Shown one piece after another: positions 27,479 through 35,933 of a stretch of 64,000 nucleotides of DNA. The notes beneath the pieces were generated by a model. The model made no database searches, had not been told where the DNA came from, and was given only the letters and a program-made list of their open reading frames with translations. The DNA comes from CAVYXZ01 sp963772595 (GTDB taxonomy: Bacteria; Chloroflexota; Anaerolineae; Aggregatilineales; Phototrophicaceae), in NCBI GenBank assembly GCA_963772595.1, contig CAVYXZ010000014.1, positions 248,001 through 312,000 of the forward strand, in the 5' to 3' direction. Made by a program: the position numbers and the translations under genes. The stretch's first letter is position 1. Each line of letters begins with the position of its first letter.

Positions 27479-28156
27479 ATGGCTTCAGGAGTGCGCATTT
27501 TAATTGCCGACGATCATGCTGTGGTACGCGCCGGGCTGCGTGCTCTTCTGGAACGTCAGGGCAGCTTCCGCGTCGTGGCCGAAGCATCCACTGGCGAAGA
27601 GGCGGTCGAGAAAGCCAGAGAGATCAAGCCCGACATCGCCGTGCTGGATATTCGGATGCCCGGCATCTCCGGCATCGAAGTCTGCCGTCAGATCGTGGAC
27701 TCGGTGGAAAACTGCCGCGTCATTATGCTCACCTCGTATGCCGAAGACGAACTCCTCTTCGCCGCCATCCAGGCCGGGGCCTCAGCCTACGTCCTCAAGC
27801 GCATCGGTGACAACGAACTGATCCATGCTGTCGAGCGCGTCAGCCGGGGCGAAGGCATCCTGGACCCTGCCATGACCGCGACCGTCTTCAGCGAGATGCG
27901 CAAGGCCAGCGAAGCGCAGCACGCCGCCGCCTTCTCTGAACTCACGCCGCAGGAACTGGCCGTCCTGGCGCTGGTGGCCGAAGGCATGACCAACCGCCAG
28001 ATCGCTATGAAGCTTTTCCTGGGTGAAGGTACGGTGCGCAACTACGTCAGCAGCGTGCTGGCGAAGATCGGCGTCTCCAACCGGGCCGAAGCCGCCGCTT
28101 ACGCTGTGAAGCACAACATTCACGAATTGATCCCGCCCAGCAAAGACGAGGAGTAA
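27479..28156 (+). CDS. NarL/FixJ family response regulator
   Basis: This 225-residue regulator has a receiver domain with acidic pair DDH at 11-13, phospho-acceptor Asp57 (AVLDIRMPGISG), Thr85 and Lys107. The LuxR-type helix-turn-helix LTPQELAVLALVAEGMTNRQ through GTVRNYVSSVLAKIGVSNRA lies at about 155-210. It is a DNA-binding partner for the divergent GAF kinase. AAGGA precedes the ATG by 8 bases. The overall layout is that of DevR/LiaR regulators. Targets may include its own divergent promoter and the CBS genes. Confidence 0.93.
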   Translation: MASGVRILIADDHAVVRAGLRALLERQGSFRVVAEASTGEEAVEKAREIKPDIAVLDIRMPGISGIEVCRQIVDSVENCRVIMLTSYAEDELLFAAIQAGASAYVLKRIGDNELIHAVERVSRGEGILDPAMTATVFSEMRKASEAQHAAAFSELTPQELAVLALVAEGMTNRQIAMKLFLGEGTVRNYVSSVLAKIGVSNRAEAAAYAVKHNIHELIPPSKDEE

Positions 28157-28161
28157 GCCGC

Positions 28162-30411
28162 TCAGCGATCTGTCCGCACGGTGACAGCGCGAGTGACCTC
28201 CATGCCGGATGCGAAGCGCAGCGTAATCGGGAAGCTGTCGCCATCGGCCAGATCCCGGTGCAGATTCATCAGCATCAGGTGATAGCCCCCCGGTTTGACC
28301 TGCACGGTTTCCCCTGCTGGAATACGCAGTTCATTGACCGCGCTCATGCGCGCGACGTTATTGTCGTCAATCTGTGTCTCGTGCAGTTCGACCGTATCGG
28401 AGACCGGAGTCTCCGCTTGCGTCAGCACCAGGTCCTGCGCCGTGCCATTATGCAGGCTGAAATAGACGGCTCCAGTCGTGCCCCCGGCTGCCGGGCGCGC
28501 CCAGGCATCCTCCACGACCAGCGCACCACTGGATGAGAAGCTCAGCGCCGCCGTGAGCGCGAAGATCACGCCAACCAGCACGCCGCAGCCCGCCAGCAGA
28601 GTCACGCCAATCTGCCGCTCGGATCGCAGCAGCAGGAAGAACTGACTGGCCCCCAGCAGCAGCACGCCAATCACGCTGACCACGATCACGCGGCTCACCC
28701 GGTCGATGCCGGTTTGCACCTCTGGCACGGGTGGCGGCGGTGCGGTCTGGATTTCGGTCTCAAAATCGACCACCGTATCGAACTCGCCGGGCCGCTGAAT
28801 CGTCACGCGCATTCGCCAGTGACCGGGCGTGCTCAGATTGCTGCCGGAGGCCGTGTAAGCCTGCGCGTCAGGGTCGTAGGTCGGGCGCAGTTCGCTCTCG
28901 CCCAGGTCCTCGTCCAGATTGTCGAAGCGCAGCCGGATCAAGCTGGCATTGTCGATCAGGCTGCCGTTCACGTCATACGGACTGACGTAGAAGGTATTCT
29001 CACCCACATAACCGGGGATGATTTGCAGATGCGTCATCTGGTTGTTGACGATCTCCATGCCGAAGTAGCTGGAGGAGTCATCCGGCGTGGGCAGCGCGAC
29101 CAGTGCGTCCCGCTCAGCTTGAATGCCGCGTCCCGGCGCGCCGGAGGTCATCACGCCGACCGCCGCCATAATGGCGATTACCAGGGTGATTTCGACCGCC
29201 AGCAGCGTCCGCAGCGTGCGCGTCCAGATGACACCACCAGCCGCCAGCCTGCGCTGTGTGACCAGCAGGTTGATGCCCGCCGTCAGCAGCAGTGGCAGCA
29301 TCAGGCCCAGCTTGACCAGCAGCGCCTGACCGAACACGGTGTTAAGCAGCGCCTCAACGGAGCCGACCTGGAGCCAGGCCGCATAGGTCCCGGTGATGAT
29401 GAGCAGCACCACGCCGACCCGCGCATAATTTGAGAAATAGGCCGTCATGCGGCCCACCAGAAAGACCGCTTCCGCCGCCAGCCGCCGCAGCGCGATGAAG
29501 AAGGTAATCAGGCCACCCAACCACAAATTCGAGGCCAGCAGGTGCAGCCAGTCCGCTGCGATTCCCGCCACCGCATCGGTTGTGCCGCTGGCGTGGCTGA
29601 ACAGGCTCTGAGTCAGCAGTATGCCCGCGCCTAATCCCAGGGTTAAAAGCAGACCGCGCTGCTGCAATCGCCACAGCACCAGCCCCATCGCCAGCCACAA
29701 GCCCAGCCGCAGCAGCCACAGGCGGCCATAACTGCTGTTCAGGATGTAGTCGCCCAGTCCTGGATTCGTCACGGCTCCCAGCAAGGACGTGTTGGCTGCG
29801 ATACTCATCTGCATCAGCAGCATGAGCAGAGTCGTCACACCTAACACAATCCAACTCAGGTGAATCAAGTGCATCAGCGGCCTGACGACCAGCGTTTCCG
29901 CCCCGATGACGGGCCGCCAGACGAAGATCACAAAGGCGATGCTGCCCAACGCCAGCGAGAGACTCAGCAGGTTGAGCCAGCGGATCACGACGCCTTCGAT
30001 GGGCACGGTCTCGTCAATTGTGATGGCAGTTGAACTGCCGCTGGTGGCGACGCCAATACCGAACGCAAAGCTGCCCTGGGTCGGGTGTCCGTCCGCTGCC
30101 GAAATCGCGCGCCAGACCACCGTATAGAGGCCATCATCCAGGGGGCCGGGCTGCAAGCTCATCTGTGCAGCCTCGTCAGGATCGACCACACTGTCCGGGG
30201 TATCGACCGTGTCGCCATTGGAGTCACGCAGCGTGATCTTACTATAATCGGGTTCAACCGGCTCACTCAGCCAAAGGCGGATTTCAGCTGGGGCCTGATC
30301 GAGCGACGCATTGGCGGGCGGGTCTGAACGCAGCAGGTTGGCGTGGGCCGAAACCACGCGAACGCCCAGAAACAGCAGAATCCAGGCTGTCACCCACCAT
30401 CGCAATCGCAT
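28162..30411 (-). CDS. CopC-CopD-PCu(A)C fusion, copper handling membrane protein
   Basis: This 749-residue multi-domain copper protein has a signal peptide that exposes an N-terminal His (SAHANLLRSDPPANAS). A CopC domain follows with the second copper-site His/Asp region in AADGHPTQGSFAFG. A CopD domain of about eight membrane segments spans about 145-455, then comes a beta-rich extracytoplasmic domain and two more hydrophobic segments. The C-terminal PCu(A)C domain (about 630-749) has DAWARPAAGGTTGAVYFSLH and metal ligands in VELHETQIDDNNVARM and GGYHLMLMN. ATG 30409-30411 behind GGGGAGATGGG was chosen over a start 46 codons upstream. It may import copper and load it onto cytochrome oxidase or another cuproenzyme; this is inference. 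Confidence 0.88.
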   Translation of the reverse strand: MRLRWWVTAWILLFLGVRVVSAHANLLRSDPPANASLDQAPAEIRLWLSEPVEPDYSKITLRDSNGDTVDTPDSVVDPDEAAQMSLQPGPLDDGLYTVVWRAISAADGHPTQGSFAFGIGVATSGSSTAITIDETVPIEGVVIRWLNLLSLSLALGSIAFVIFVWRPVIGAETLVVRPLMHLIHLSWIVLGVTTLLMLLMQMSIAANTSLLGAVTNPGLGDYILNSSYGRLWLLRLGLWLAMGLVLWRLQQRGLLLTLGLGAGILLTQSLFSHASGTTDAVAGIAADWLHLLASNLWLGGLITFFIALRRLAAEAVFLVGRMTAYFSNYARVGVVLLIITGTYAAWLQVGSVEALLNTVFGQALLVKLGLMLPLLLTAGINLLVTQRRLAAGGVIWTRTLRTLLAVEITLVIAIMAAVGVMTSGAPGRGIQAERDALVALPTPDDSSSYFGMEIVNNQMTHLQIIPGYVGENTFYVSPYDVNGSLIDNASLIRLRFDNLDEDLGESELRPTYDPDAQAYTASGSNLSTPGHWRMRVTIQRPGEFDTVVDFETEIQTAPPPPVPEVQTGIDRVSRVIVVSVIGVLLLGASQFFLLLRSERQIGVTLLAGCGVLVGVIFALTAALSFSSSGALVVEDAWARPAAGGTTGAVYFSLHNGTAQDLVLTQAETPVSDTVELHETQIDDNNVARMSAVNELRIPAGETVQVKPGGYHLMLMNLHRDLADGDSFPITLRFASGMEVTRAVTVRTDR

Positions 30412-30511
30412 CCCATCTCCCCATATCAAAACAGGGATAAGCCTGTGCCCATCCCTGTCATCACCTATGCCACACGACCGCGTCCACAGACGTCCTGCTG
30501 CGCAATCGGTA

Positions 30512-30540
30512 TTGAAGTAAATGCGCAGCCTCATTATAGT
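30512..30540 (+). promoter_or_regulatory. Promoter TTGAAG-N17-TATAGT
   Basis: TTGAAG (30512-30517) and TATAGT (30535-30540) have ideal 17-base spacing. Transcription would begin near 30547, which excludes a start codon at 30521 for the following gene and favours ATG 30596. Confidence 0.6.
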
Positions 30541-30595
30541 GGATGCCATACACTTGGCAATGGTACCCGGTCTTTATCAGTCTGAGTCGAGCGCG

Positions 30596-31030
30596 ATGAT
30601 TGCACTGCTTCCCACAATAGTCAGTATCTTTGGCATCAGTTTCTTCTGGTTTATCGGCGCGATACCCCTGGGCATTATTTTGCAGCTCCCTCCGTGGATG
30701 GCCGCGCTCGTGACCTGGGTCGCTTACGTCGCGGGCGTGCTGCTGATCGTTCTGGCGGGCACCCCCATTCGCCAGTGGATTATCCGGCGCTTTCACATCT
30801 CAGTAAAGCGCAACCCGGATACGATGATCTGGCAAATCTGGGATCGCTATGCGCTGCCAGGGTTGGCCCTGATGGCCCCCATCACCGTTGGCTCGCAGAT
30901 CGGCGCCCTCATCGGTCTGACGATGGGCGTGCCGCCGCGCCGCCTGTGCGTGGCAATGGCATTCGGTGCCCTGCTCTGGACCATTTTCATCACCTGGGGC
31001 ACTGTCACCGCCTTCTCTGCCGCCGGTTGA
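30596..31030 (+). CDS. Small multidrug export family-like membrane protein
   Basis: This 144-residue protein has four hydrophobic segments and resembles the Sm_multidrug_ex family (PF06695). Key features are FFWFIGAIPLGIILQLPPWM and YALPGLALMAPITVGSQIGA, followed by LIGLTMGVPPRRL. The start at 30596 was chosen from the promoter position; the ribosome site is weak. Homologues are DedA-like in size and are only loosely linked to drug export. It is divergent from the copper fusion gene. Function is uncertain. Confidence 0.7.
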   Translation: MIALLPTIVSIFGISFFWFIGAIPLGIILQLPPWMAALVTWVAYVAGVLLIVLAGTPIRQWIIRRFHISVKRNPDTMIWQIWDRYALPGLALMAPITVGSQIGALIGLTMGVPPRRLCVAMAFGALLWTIFITWGTVTAFSAAG

Positions 31031-31040
31031 AGCCAAAAAC

Positions 31041-31069
31041 TTGACGCCAGCAGTAGAACGTGGTACATA
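31041..31069 (+). promoter_or_regulatory. Promoter of the ROK regulator gene
   Basis: TTGACG (31041-31046) and TACATA (31064-31069) have 17-base spacing. The predicted start of transcription, about 31076, coincides with the beginning of an inverted repeat, an arrangement typical of autorepression. Confidence 0.5.
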
Positions 31070-31075
31070 TACGTC

Positions 31076-31101
31076 AATTAATTGCTTGCTTGCAATCAAT
31101 T
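31076..31101. promoter_or_regulatory. Inverted repeat, probable ROK operator
   Basis: AATTAATTGC (31076-31085) and GCAATCAATT (31092-31101) form an AT-rich inverted repeat with one mismatch around a 6-base centre. It lies at the predicted transcription start, 16 bases before the ROK gene. NagC/Mlc-type ROK repressors bind similar AT-rich palindromes. Confidence 0.5.
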
Positions 31102-31117
31102 ATATGTAAATGGAATT

Positions 31118-32183
31118 ATGGCTTCCCCGACTTCTGAGCTGGTTCGACAGCAAAACCGCGCGATTATCCTGGCAACCATCCAGGAACAAGGCCCCATTTC
31201 GCGTGTTGAACTGGCAAACATGTTGGGACTCAACCCCGCCACCATCACACGCATTGCCCGTAACTTAATCGACGAAGGACTGATCCGCGAAGAAGGCGAG
31301 CGCGAAAGCAAAGGCGCGGGCCGCAAACCAGTTCTGCTGCGCTTTAACCCCAGCGCGAGGCTGGTCATCGGCATCATCGCCACCCACAGGCAGATCACCG
31401 GGATCATCGCCAACCTCGCCAACCAGGTGCTGAACCGGCGCACCGCCCTCACCTACGGCAAGCTCGAACTGGCTCACCTGAAAAACTTGATCGAGGAACT
31501 GCTGGAGGATAACCCCAGCTATCGCCGTCGTCTGGCAGCGATTTGCGTAGGCGACAGCGTGGGCGAGCAGGTTGGCGCGCTGGTTGAGGGCTTAGGCCCG
31601 GAATATGACATGCCGGTCCTCGTCGCCGAGACGGTGACTCTGGCCGCTACTGGCGAGGCTGAACTGGGTGGGATGATCGAGCAGGACCCCTTCATGCTGT
31701 TTTATCTCGGCGAAAAGAGCTACAGCTGCCTGTTTTCCAACGGCCATCTGCATCTCGGCAAGTTAGGTCTGGCCGCTTCTGGGTATCCGCTGGCCGACCA
31801 ACTCAACGACGCAGGTCTCGTGCGGATATTCCGGTCCCTATCCGGCGGTCTCACTGGCTTGAGCAACGCCATGCCTCTCAGCGCACGTCTGATCTTCGAG
31901 GCCGCGCGGCAGTATGATCCGATTGCCCGGCAGAGTGTGGCGAGCGTCACCGATGACTCTGGCCGAGGCCACACTTTGCGTTGCCAACGCGCTGAACATC
32001 CCCCACGTGGTCATCGCTGGCCCCTGGGTACGTTCAGCCGATCTGTTACTCCCGATGCTGCACGAATATATGCAGGAAGCCGGCGAGTCCGCGCCTCAAA
32101 TCAGCGCTGCCCGGCTCGGCGATGACGCTGCGCTGCTCGGCGCTGTCTGTAGAGCCATCAAGATGGTAGATGTGACATTCTGA
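31118..32183 (+). CDS. ROK family transcriptional regulator (frameshifted)
   Basis: A MarR-like winged helix (RVELANMLGLNPATITRIAR with LIDEGLIREEGERESKGAGR) is followed by a ROK sensor domain beginning KPVLLRFNPSARLVIGIIAT. Corrected length is about 355 residues. The frame slips near 31951: EATLCVANALNIPHVVIAGP and the C-terminus ending MVDVTF are in the next frame. ATG 31118 was chosen over 31082 because the usual regulator N-terminus begins there. The usual ROK zinc-site cysteines are not seen in this copy. It heads the GH4/GH4/kinase genes with no gap and probably represses them in response to an amino sugar or glucoside. Confidence 0.85.
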
Positions 32184-33500
32184 ATGACTATGGCACGAAA
32201 ACGTAACGGTGTGAAAATTGTAGTGATCGGCGGGGGCAGCCTTTATTCGGCTGAACTCATCGACGGCCTGATTCGCAATAGCGAACTGATGCCGATCACC
32301 AACCTGACGCTGGTCGATATTTACAGCGAACGCCTGCGCATCGTAGGCGAGATGGCTCAGCGTATGCTGGACCACGCGCATTACCCGCTCGAACTGGTGC
32401 TCACCAGCGACCGCAGCGAAGCGCTGGAAGGGGCAGACTTCGTCATCTCGCAGATTCGTGTCGGCGGCATGTCGGCCCGGTTGCTGGATGAATCGGTGCC
32501 CCCACGCTACGGGGTCATCGGCCAGGAAACCGTTGGGCCGGGCGGAATCGCCTGTGCGCTGCGGACCGTCCCAGTCATGATGCAGATCGCCGACGACATC
32601 ACCCGCATCTGCCCGGATGCCTGGCTGCTGAACTTCACCAATCCCGCCGGGGTCGTGACCGAAGCACTGCTGAAATACAGCCGAATCAAGACGATTGGCC
32701 TGTGTAATATCCCCACGGAATTGCGCATCGGCATTGCTCAGATCTGCGGTGTCGATTTTGACGACGTAGAGCTGGATTACTTTGGCCTCAATCACCTGGG
32801 CTGGATCCGGGACGTCATCGTCAAGGGTAAGTCGTGCATGGAAGAGGTGCTCAACACCTATATCAGCCTCTCCAACGAAGAACCTGATCCGCTCTTCGAT
32901 GCCCGCCTGCTCGAAATGCTGGAGATGATCCCCACCTACTACGTGTCCTTCTACTACAATCACCCGCGTATGCTGGCGGATCAGCTTCAGGGCATGAAAT
33001 CGCGCGCCGAACGGGTGATGGAGATCGAGCAGGAACTGCTCAAGCTGTATGCCGACCCGGCCACCGTCGAAAAACCGGCTTTGCTGGCCGAACGCGGCGG
33101 ACGACACTACTCCACCGTTGCCATCCGGCTGATGGCCGCAATCTACAACAACAGCGGCGAGACGCAGATCCTCGACGTGCCCAACCAGGGCACCTTCACC
33201 AATCTGCCACCGACCGCCATCATCGAAGTGCCCTGCCGGGTGGATTCGCAGGGGGCGCATCCGCTGCCTGCCGCGCCGATGCCGGGCTATGTGTCCGGGC
33301 TGGTTGCAGCGGTAAAGGCATCCGAACAACTCACAGTGGACGCCGCCCTGACCGGCGACGAGCGGTCCGCGCTGCGTGCCCTGGCCGCGCATCCACTGGT
33401 CCCCTCTTTTGCCGTCGCGCGCTCGCTCTTGGCCGCGCTGCTGGCGGAAAACATCGACTATTTACCGCAATTTATGTTTGAAACGTTGGAACAGGTATGA
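32184..33500 (+). CDS. Glycoside hydrolase family 4 enzyme (6-phospho-beta-glucosidase-like)
   Basis: This 438-residue GH4 enzyme uses NAD+ and a divalent metal. The Rossmann start is KIVVIGGGSLYSAELIDGL. VGGMSARLLDE and GQETVGPGGIACALRTVPVM follow. Metal and catalytic residues lie in LLNFTNPAGVVTEA, GLCNIPTELR (Cys), FGLNHLGWI (His) and ERGGRHYSTVA (Tyr). The motif set is nearest CelF/LicH-type phospho-glucosidases. No PTS is present in the window, so the substrate could be unphosphorylated or be phosphorylated by the kinase at 34769. Its stop overlaps the next GH4 start by 4 bases. Confidence 0.9.
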   Translation: MTMARKRNGVKIVVIGGGSLYSAELIDGLIRNSELMPITNLTLVDIYSERLRIVGEMAQRMLDHAHYPLELVLTSDRSEALEGADFVISQIRVGGMSARLLDESVPPRYGVIGQETVGPGGIACALRTVPVMMQIADDITRICPDAWLLNFTNPAGVVTEALLKYSRIKTIGLCNIPTELRIGIAQICGVDFDDVELDYFGLNHLGWIRDVIVKGKSCMEEVLNTYISLSNEEPDPLFDARLLEMLEMIPTYYVSFYYNHPRMLADQLQGMKSRAERVMEIEQELLKLYADPATVEKPALLAERGGRHYSTVAIRLMAAIYNNSGETQILDVPNQGTFTNLPPTAIIEVPCRVDSQGAHPLPAAPMPGYVSGLVAAVKASEQLTVDAALTGDERSALRALAAHPLVPSFAVARSLLAALLAENIDYLPQFMFETLEQV

Positions 33501-34757
33501 CAAACGCAATCAAAGTGACCGTCATCGGCGGCGGCAGCACCTACACGCCGGAATTGATCGAAGGTTTTATTCGCTATTACGACGAACTGCCGGTTCGTGA
33601 GATTTGCCTGATGGACATTTCGACCGAACGTCTGGAGATCGTTGGAGGGCTGGTCGAGCGGATGCTGGACCCGCTCCCGGTCAAAGTCGTCTGCACAACT
33701 AATCGGCAGGAGGCGATTACCGGCGCGGACTTCGTCGTCTCGCAAATGCGCATTGGCGGGCTGGCCGCACGCGCCCTGGACGAGCAGCTTCCGCTGAAGT
33801 ACCAGGTCCTCGGTCAGGAGACGACCGGACCGGGCGGCTTCGCCAAAGCATTGCGCACCATCCCGGTCATGCTGGACGTGGCCCGCGACATCGCCTGCTA
33901 TGCGCCGGAGGCCTGGCTCATCAACTTCACCAACCCCGCCGGGCTGATCGTCGAAGCTATCGTCCGCCACACGTCAACGCGAGTTATCGGCCTGTGCAAC
34001 GTGCCCATCAACATGCAGTTGGGCGTTGCAGAGCGAATGGGAGTTCGAACCGGAACGGATCGACCTGCACTACGTGGGCCTGAACCACCTGAGTTGGGCG
34101 CGGGTGCTGATGGATGGGCATGACGTTACCGACCAGATTCTCAACTCGATGGCCGCAGAAAGCGATGGCTACGTCGCGCCGGATTACCTGAAAGCGCTGG
34201 GGATGGTCCCCAATTACTACCTGCGCTACTTCGTGCATCCAGATCTTGTGCTGAACGAGCAGCTTCGCGCGGAGGAAACGCGGGCGGAGTATTTGCAGCA
34301 GGTCGAAGCCGAACTCCTGGAGATGTATCGTGATCCAGCGCTGAAGGAAAAACCGGAGCTGCTGAATACACGCGGCGGCGCACATTATTCCACCGCCGCA
34401 GTGCATTTGATCCGGGCAATTGCGCTGGACCGGCGCGAAGTCCAGATTGTCAACGTGCAGAACCAGCAGAGCATTTGCGATCTACCGCCGGAGTCGGTGG
34501 TCGAGGTCCCGGCGGTGATCGGCAAAAAAGGTGCGCAGCCGCTGGTGATGGGCAGCCTGCCGCCCTCAATTCGCGGTCTGGTGGCGGCGGTCAAAGCCTA
34601 CGAGCAGCTCACCGTCGAAGCCGCCGTGACCGGCGATGAGGACACCGCTCGCATGGCTCTGCTGGCGCATCCGCTGGTGCCCTCCTGGGACATTGCAACC
34701 GCCCTGTGGCAGGACATCAAGGCGGCGCACCAGCAGTATCTACCGCAGTTTGCTTAG
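33497..34757 (+). CDS. Second glycoside hydrolase family 4 enzyme (frameshifted)
   Basis: This is a tandem GH4 paralogue. The N-terminal half KVTVIGGGSTYTPELIEGFI, GQETTGPGGFAKALRTIPVM, NFTNPAGLIVEA and GLCNVPINMQL lies in one frame. After a slip near 34020 the second half continues with GLNHLSWARVLMDG, TRGGAHYSTAAVHLIRAIAL and HPLVPSWDIATALWQDI. Corrected length is about 420 residues. It shares architecture with the preceding enzyme but differs throughout, so the pair is probably an old duplication with different substrate range. It is coupled upstream (ATGA) and followed after 11 bases by the kinase. Confidence 0.85.
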
Positions 34758-34768
34758 GGGACCTGACT

Positions 34769-35732
34769 ATGTTGTTCTTGGGCGTAGATGGTGGCGGCAC
34801 AAAGACGGCGGCACTCCTCGTGAATGAAGCAGGAGAGGTCGTCGGACAGGGCAGCGGCGGCGGCGCGAATTATCATATTCTCGGCATTGATCGCAGTTTC
34901 CAGAGCGTTCGGGACGCGGTCGAAATGGCCCTGAAAGACCGTGTGCCGGATGCCATATGCTACTGTCTGGCCGCAGCGGACTCGCCTTATGATTTCCGCC
35001 GCCTGGAGCAGGAACTGGGCCGGATGAATTTCCAGTGTCCCTGGGCGGTGCGGAATGACGTCATCGGCATCTTCCGCGCGGGCAGTCGATTTCCCTTACG
35101 GCGTGGGTGTGGTCAGCGGCACAGGGTTCAACGCTGGCGGAATCGGCAAGAACGGTCAGGAATTCCGGCTGGCCGCCCTGGGCCTGATTTCAGGCGACCG
35201 GGCCGGTGGTGGCCGCTTGAGCGAAGACGCGGTAGGCGCAGCCTTTCGAAGCTGGGATGGACGCGGCGAACCGACCTTGCTGGCCGACGCAATACTGGAT
35301 GCCCTGGGCGTGTCCGACTTTGAGAGCCTGATGGAGCGCCTGATTCGCAAAGACATCGACGAACAGCAGATCAACGAACTGGCACCGCTCGTCTTCGAAG
35401 TGAGCGAGCAAGGAGACCACGTCGCGCGCCAGTTGATTCAGCAGCAGGGGGAAGAACTCGGCACGGCAGCCAACGCAATCCTCCAGAAGCTGGACCTGGC
35501 GGACGAGGACTGCGACGTCGTGCTGGGCGGCGGCGTCTGCTATGGTAAAGGCAGCCTGCTGATGGACACGGTCAAAAGCATCGTGCGCCGCATCGCGCCC
35601 AGAGCAGTCGTCAACCGGTTGGAGGTACCGCCGGTCGTGGGCGCTGCGCTGCTGGCTGCCGACCTGATTCGAGCCGATTTGAACGACGGATTTACGGCGA
35701 CCTTGAACGACGCGGTCCTGAAGGTTTATTGA
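34769..35732 (+). CDS. BadF/BadG/BcrA/BcrD family ATPase, N-acetylglucosamine kinase-like (frameshifted)
   Basis: This is an ASKHA-fold sugar kinase of about 321 residues. The phosphate-1 motif is MLFLGVDGGGTKTAALLVNE. WAVRNDVIGIFRAGS holds the catalytic Asp region. After a slip near 35085 the sequence continues YGVGVVSGTGFNAGGIGKNG (phosphate-2) and LGGGVCYGKGSLLMDTV, then VVNRLEVPPVVGAALLAADL. These resemble GlcNAc kinases of the BadF superfamily. It ends the ROK-GH4-GH4 group and is followed by a separate promoter. Phosphorylation of GlcNAc or MurNAc released from cell wall or chitin is the likely role; substrate specificity is inferred. Confidence 0.82.
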
Positions 35733-35801
35733 GCGACGCGAGGCAAAAGTAAATGACAGAACGCGAGAGTCTGCAAGATTTGTGCGTTCTATCTAACATG
35801 T

Positions 35802-35830
35802 TTGATGAGCTGCTATACATGCAGTATTCT
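35802..35830 (+). promoter_or_regulatory. Promoter TTGATG-N17-TATTCT before sugar ABC operon
   Basis: TTGATG (35802-35807) and TATTCT (35825-35830) have 17-base spacing and lie about 100 bases before the binding-protein gene. They would allow the transporter to be transcribed separately from the GH4/kinase genes. Confidence 0.5.
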
Positions 35831-35933
35831 GAAACACAATAATAAGGAGGTGGTTTATTGATCTAGGCTCACATTATCGCTCGAGGCGGTTAAAACATTT
35901 CCGTTCAGTTTGTAAAGAAATGAGGAAGGAACC

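Noticed and set aside
32046..33392. Minus-strand open frame of 448 codons
   Set aside because: Antisense to the intact GH4 gene, with His/Gln-rich composition typical of a shadow frame.
35842..35870. Strong ribosome-binding sequence AAGGAGGTGG before TTG ATC TAG
   Set aside because: The only frame at suitable spacing ends after two codons, so it cannot mark a gene. A role as a leader start-stop is possible but unsupported.
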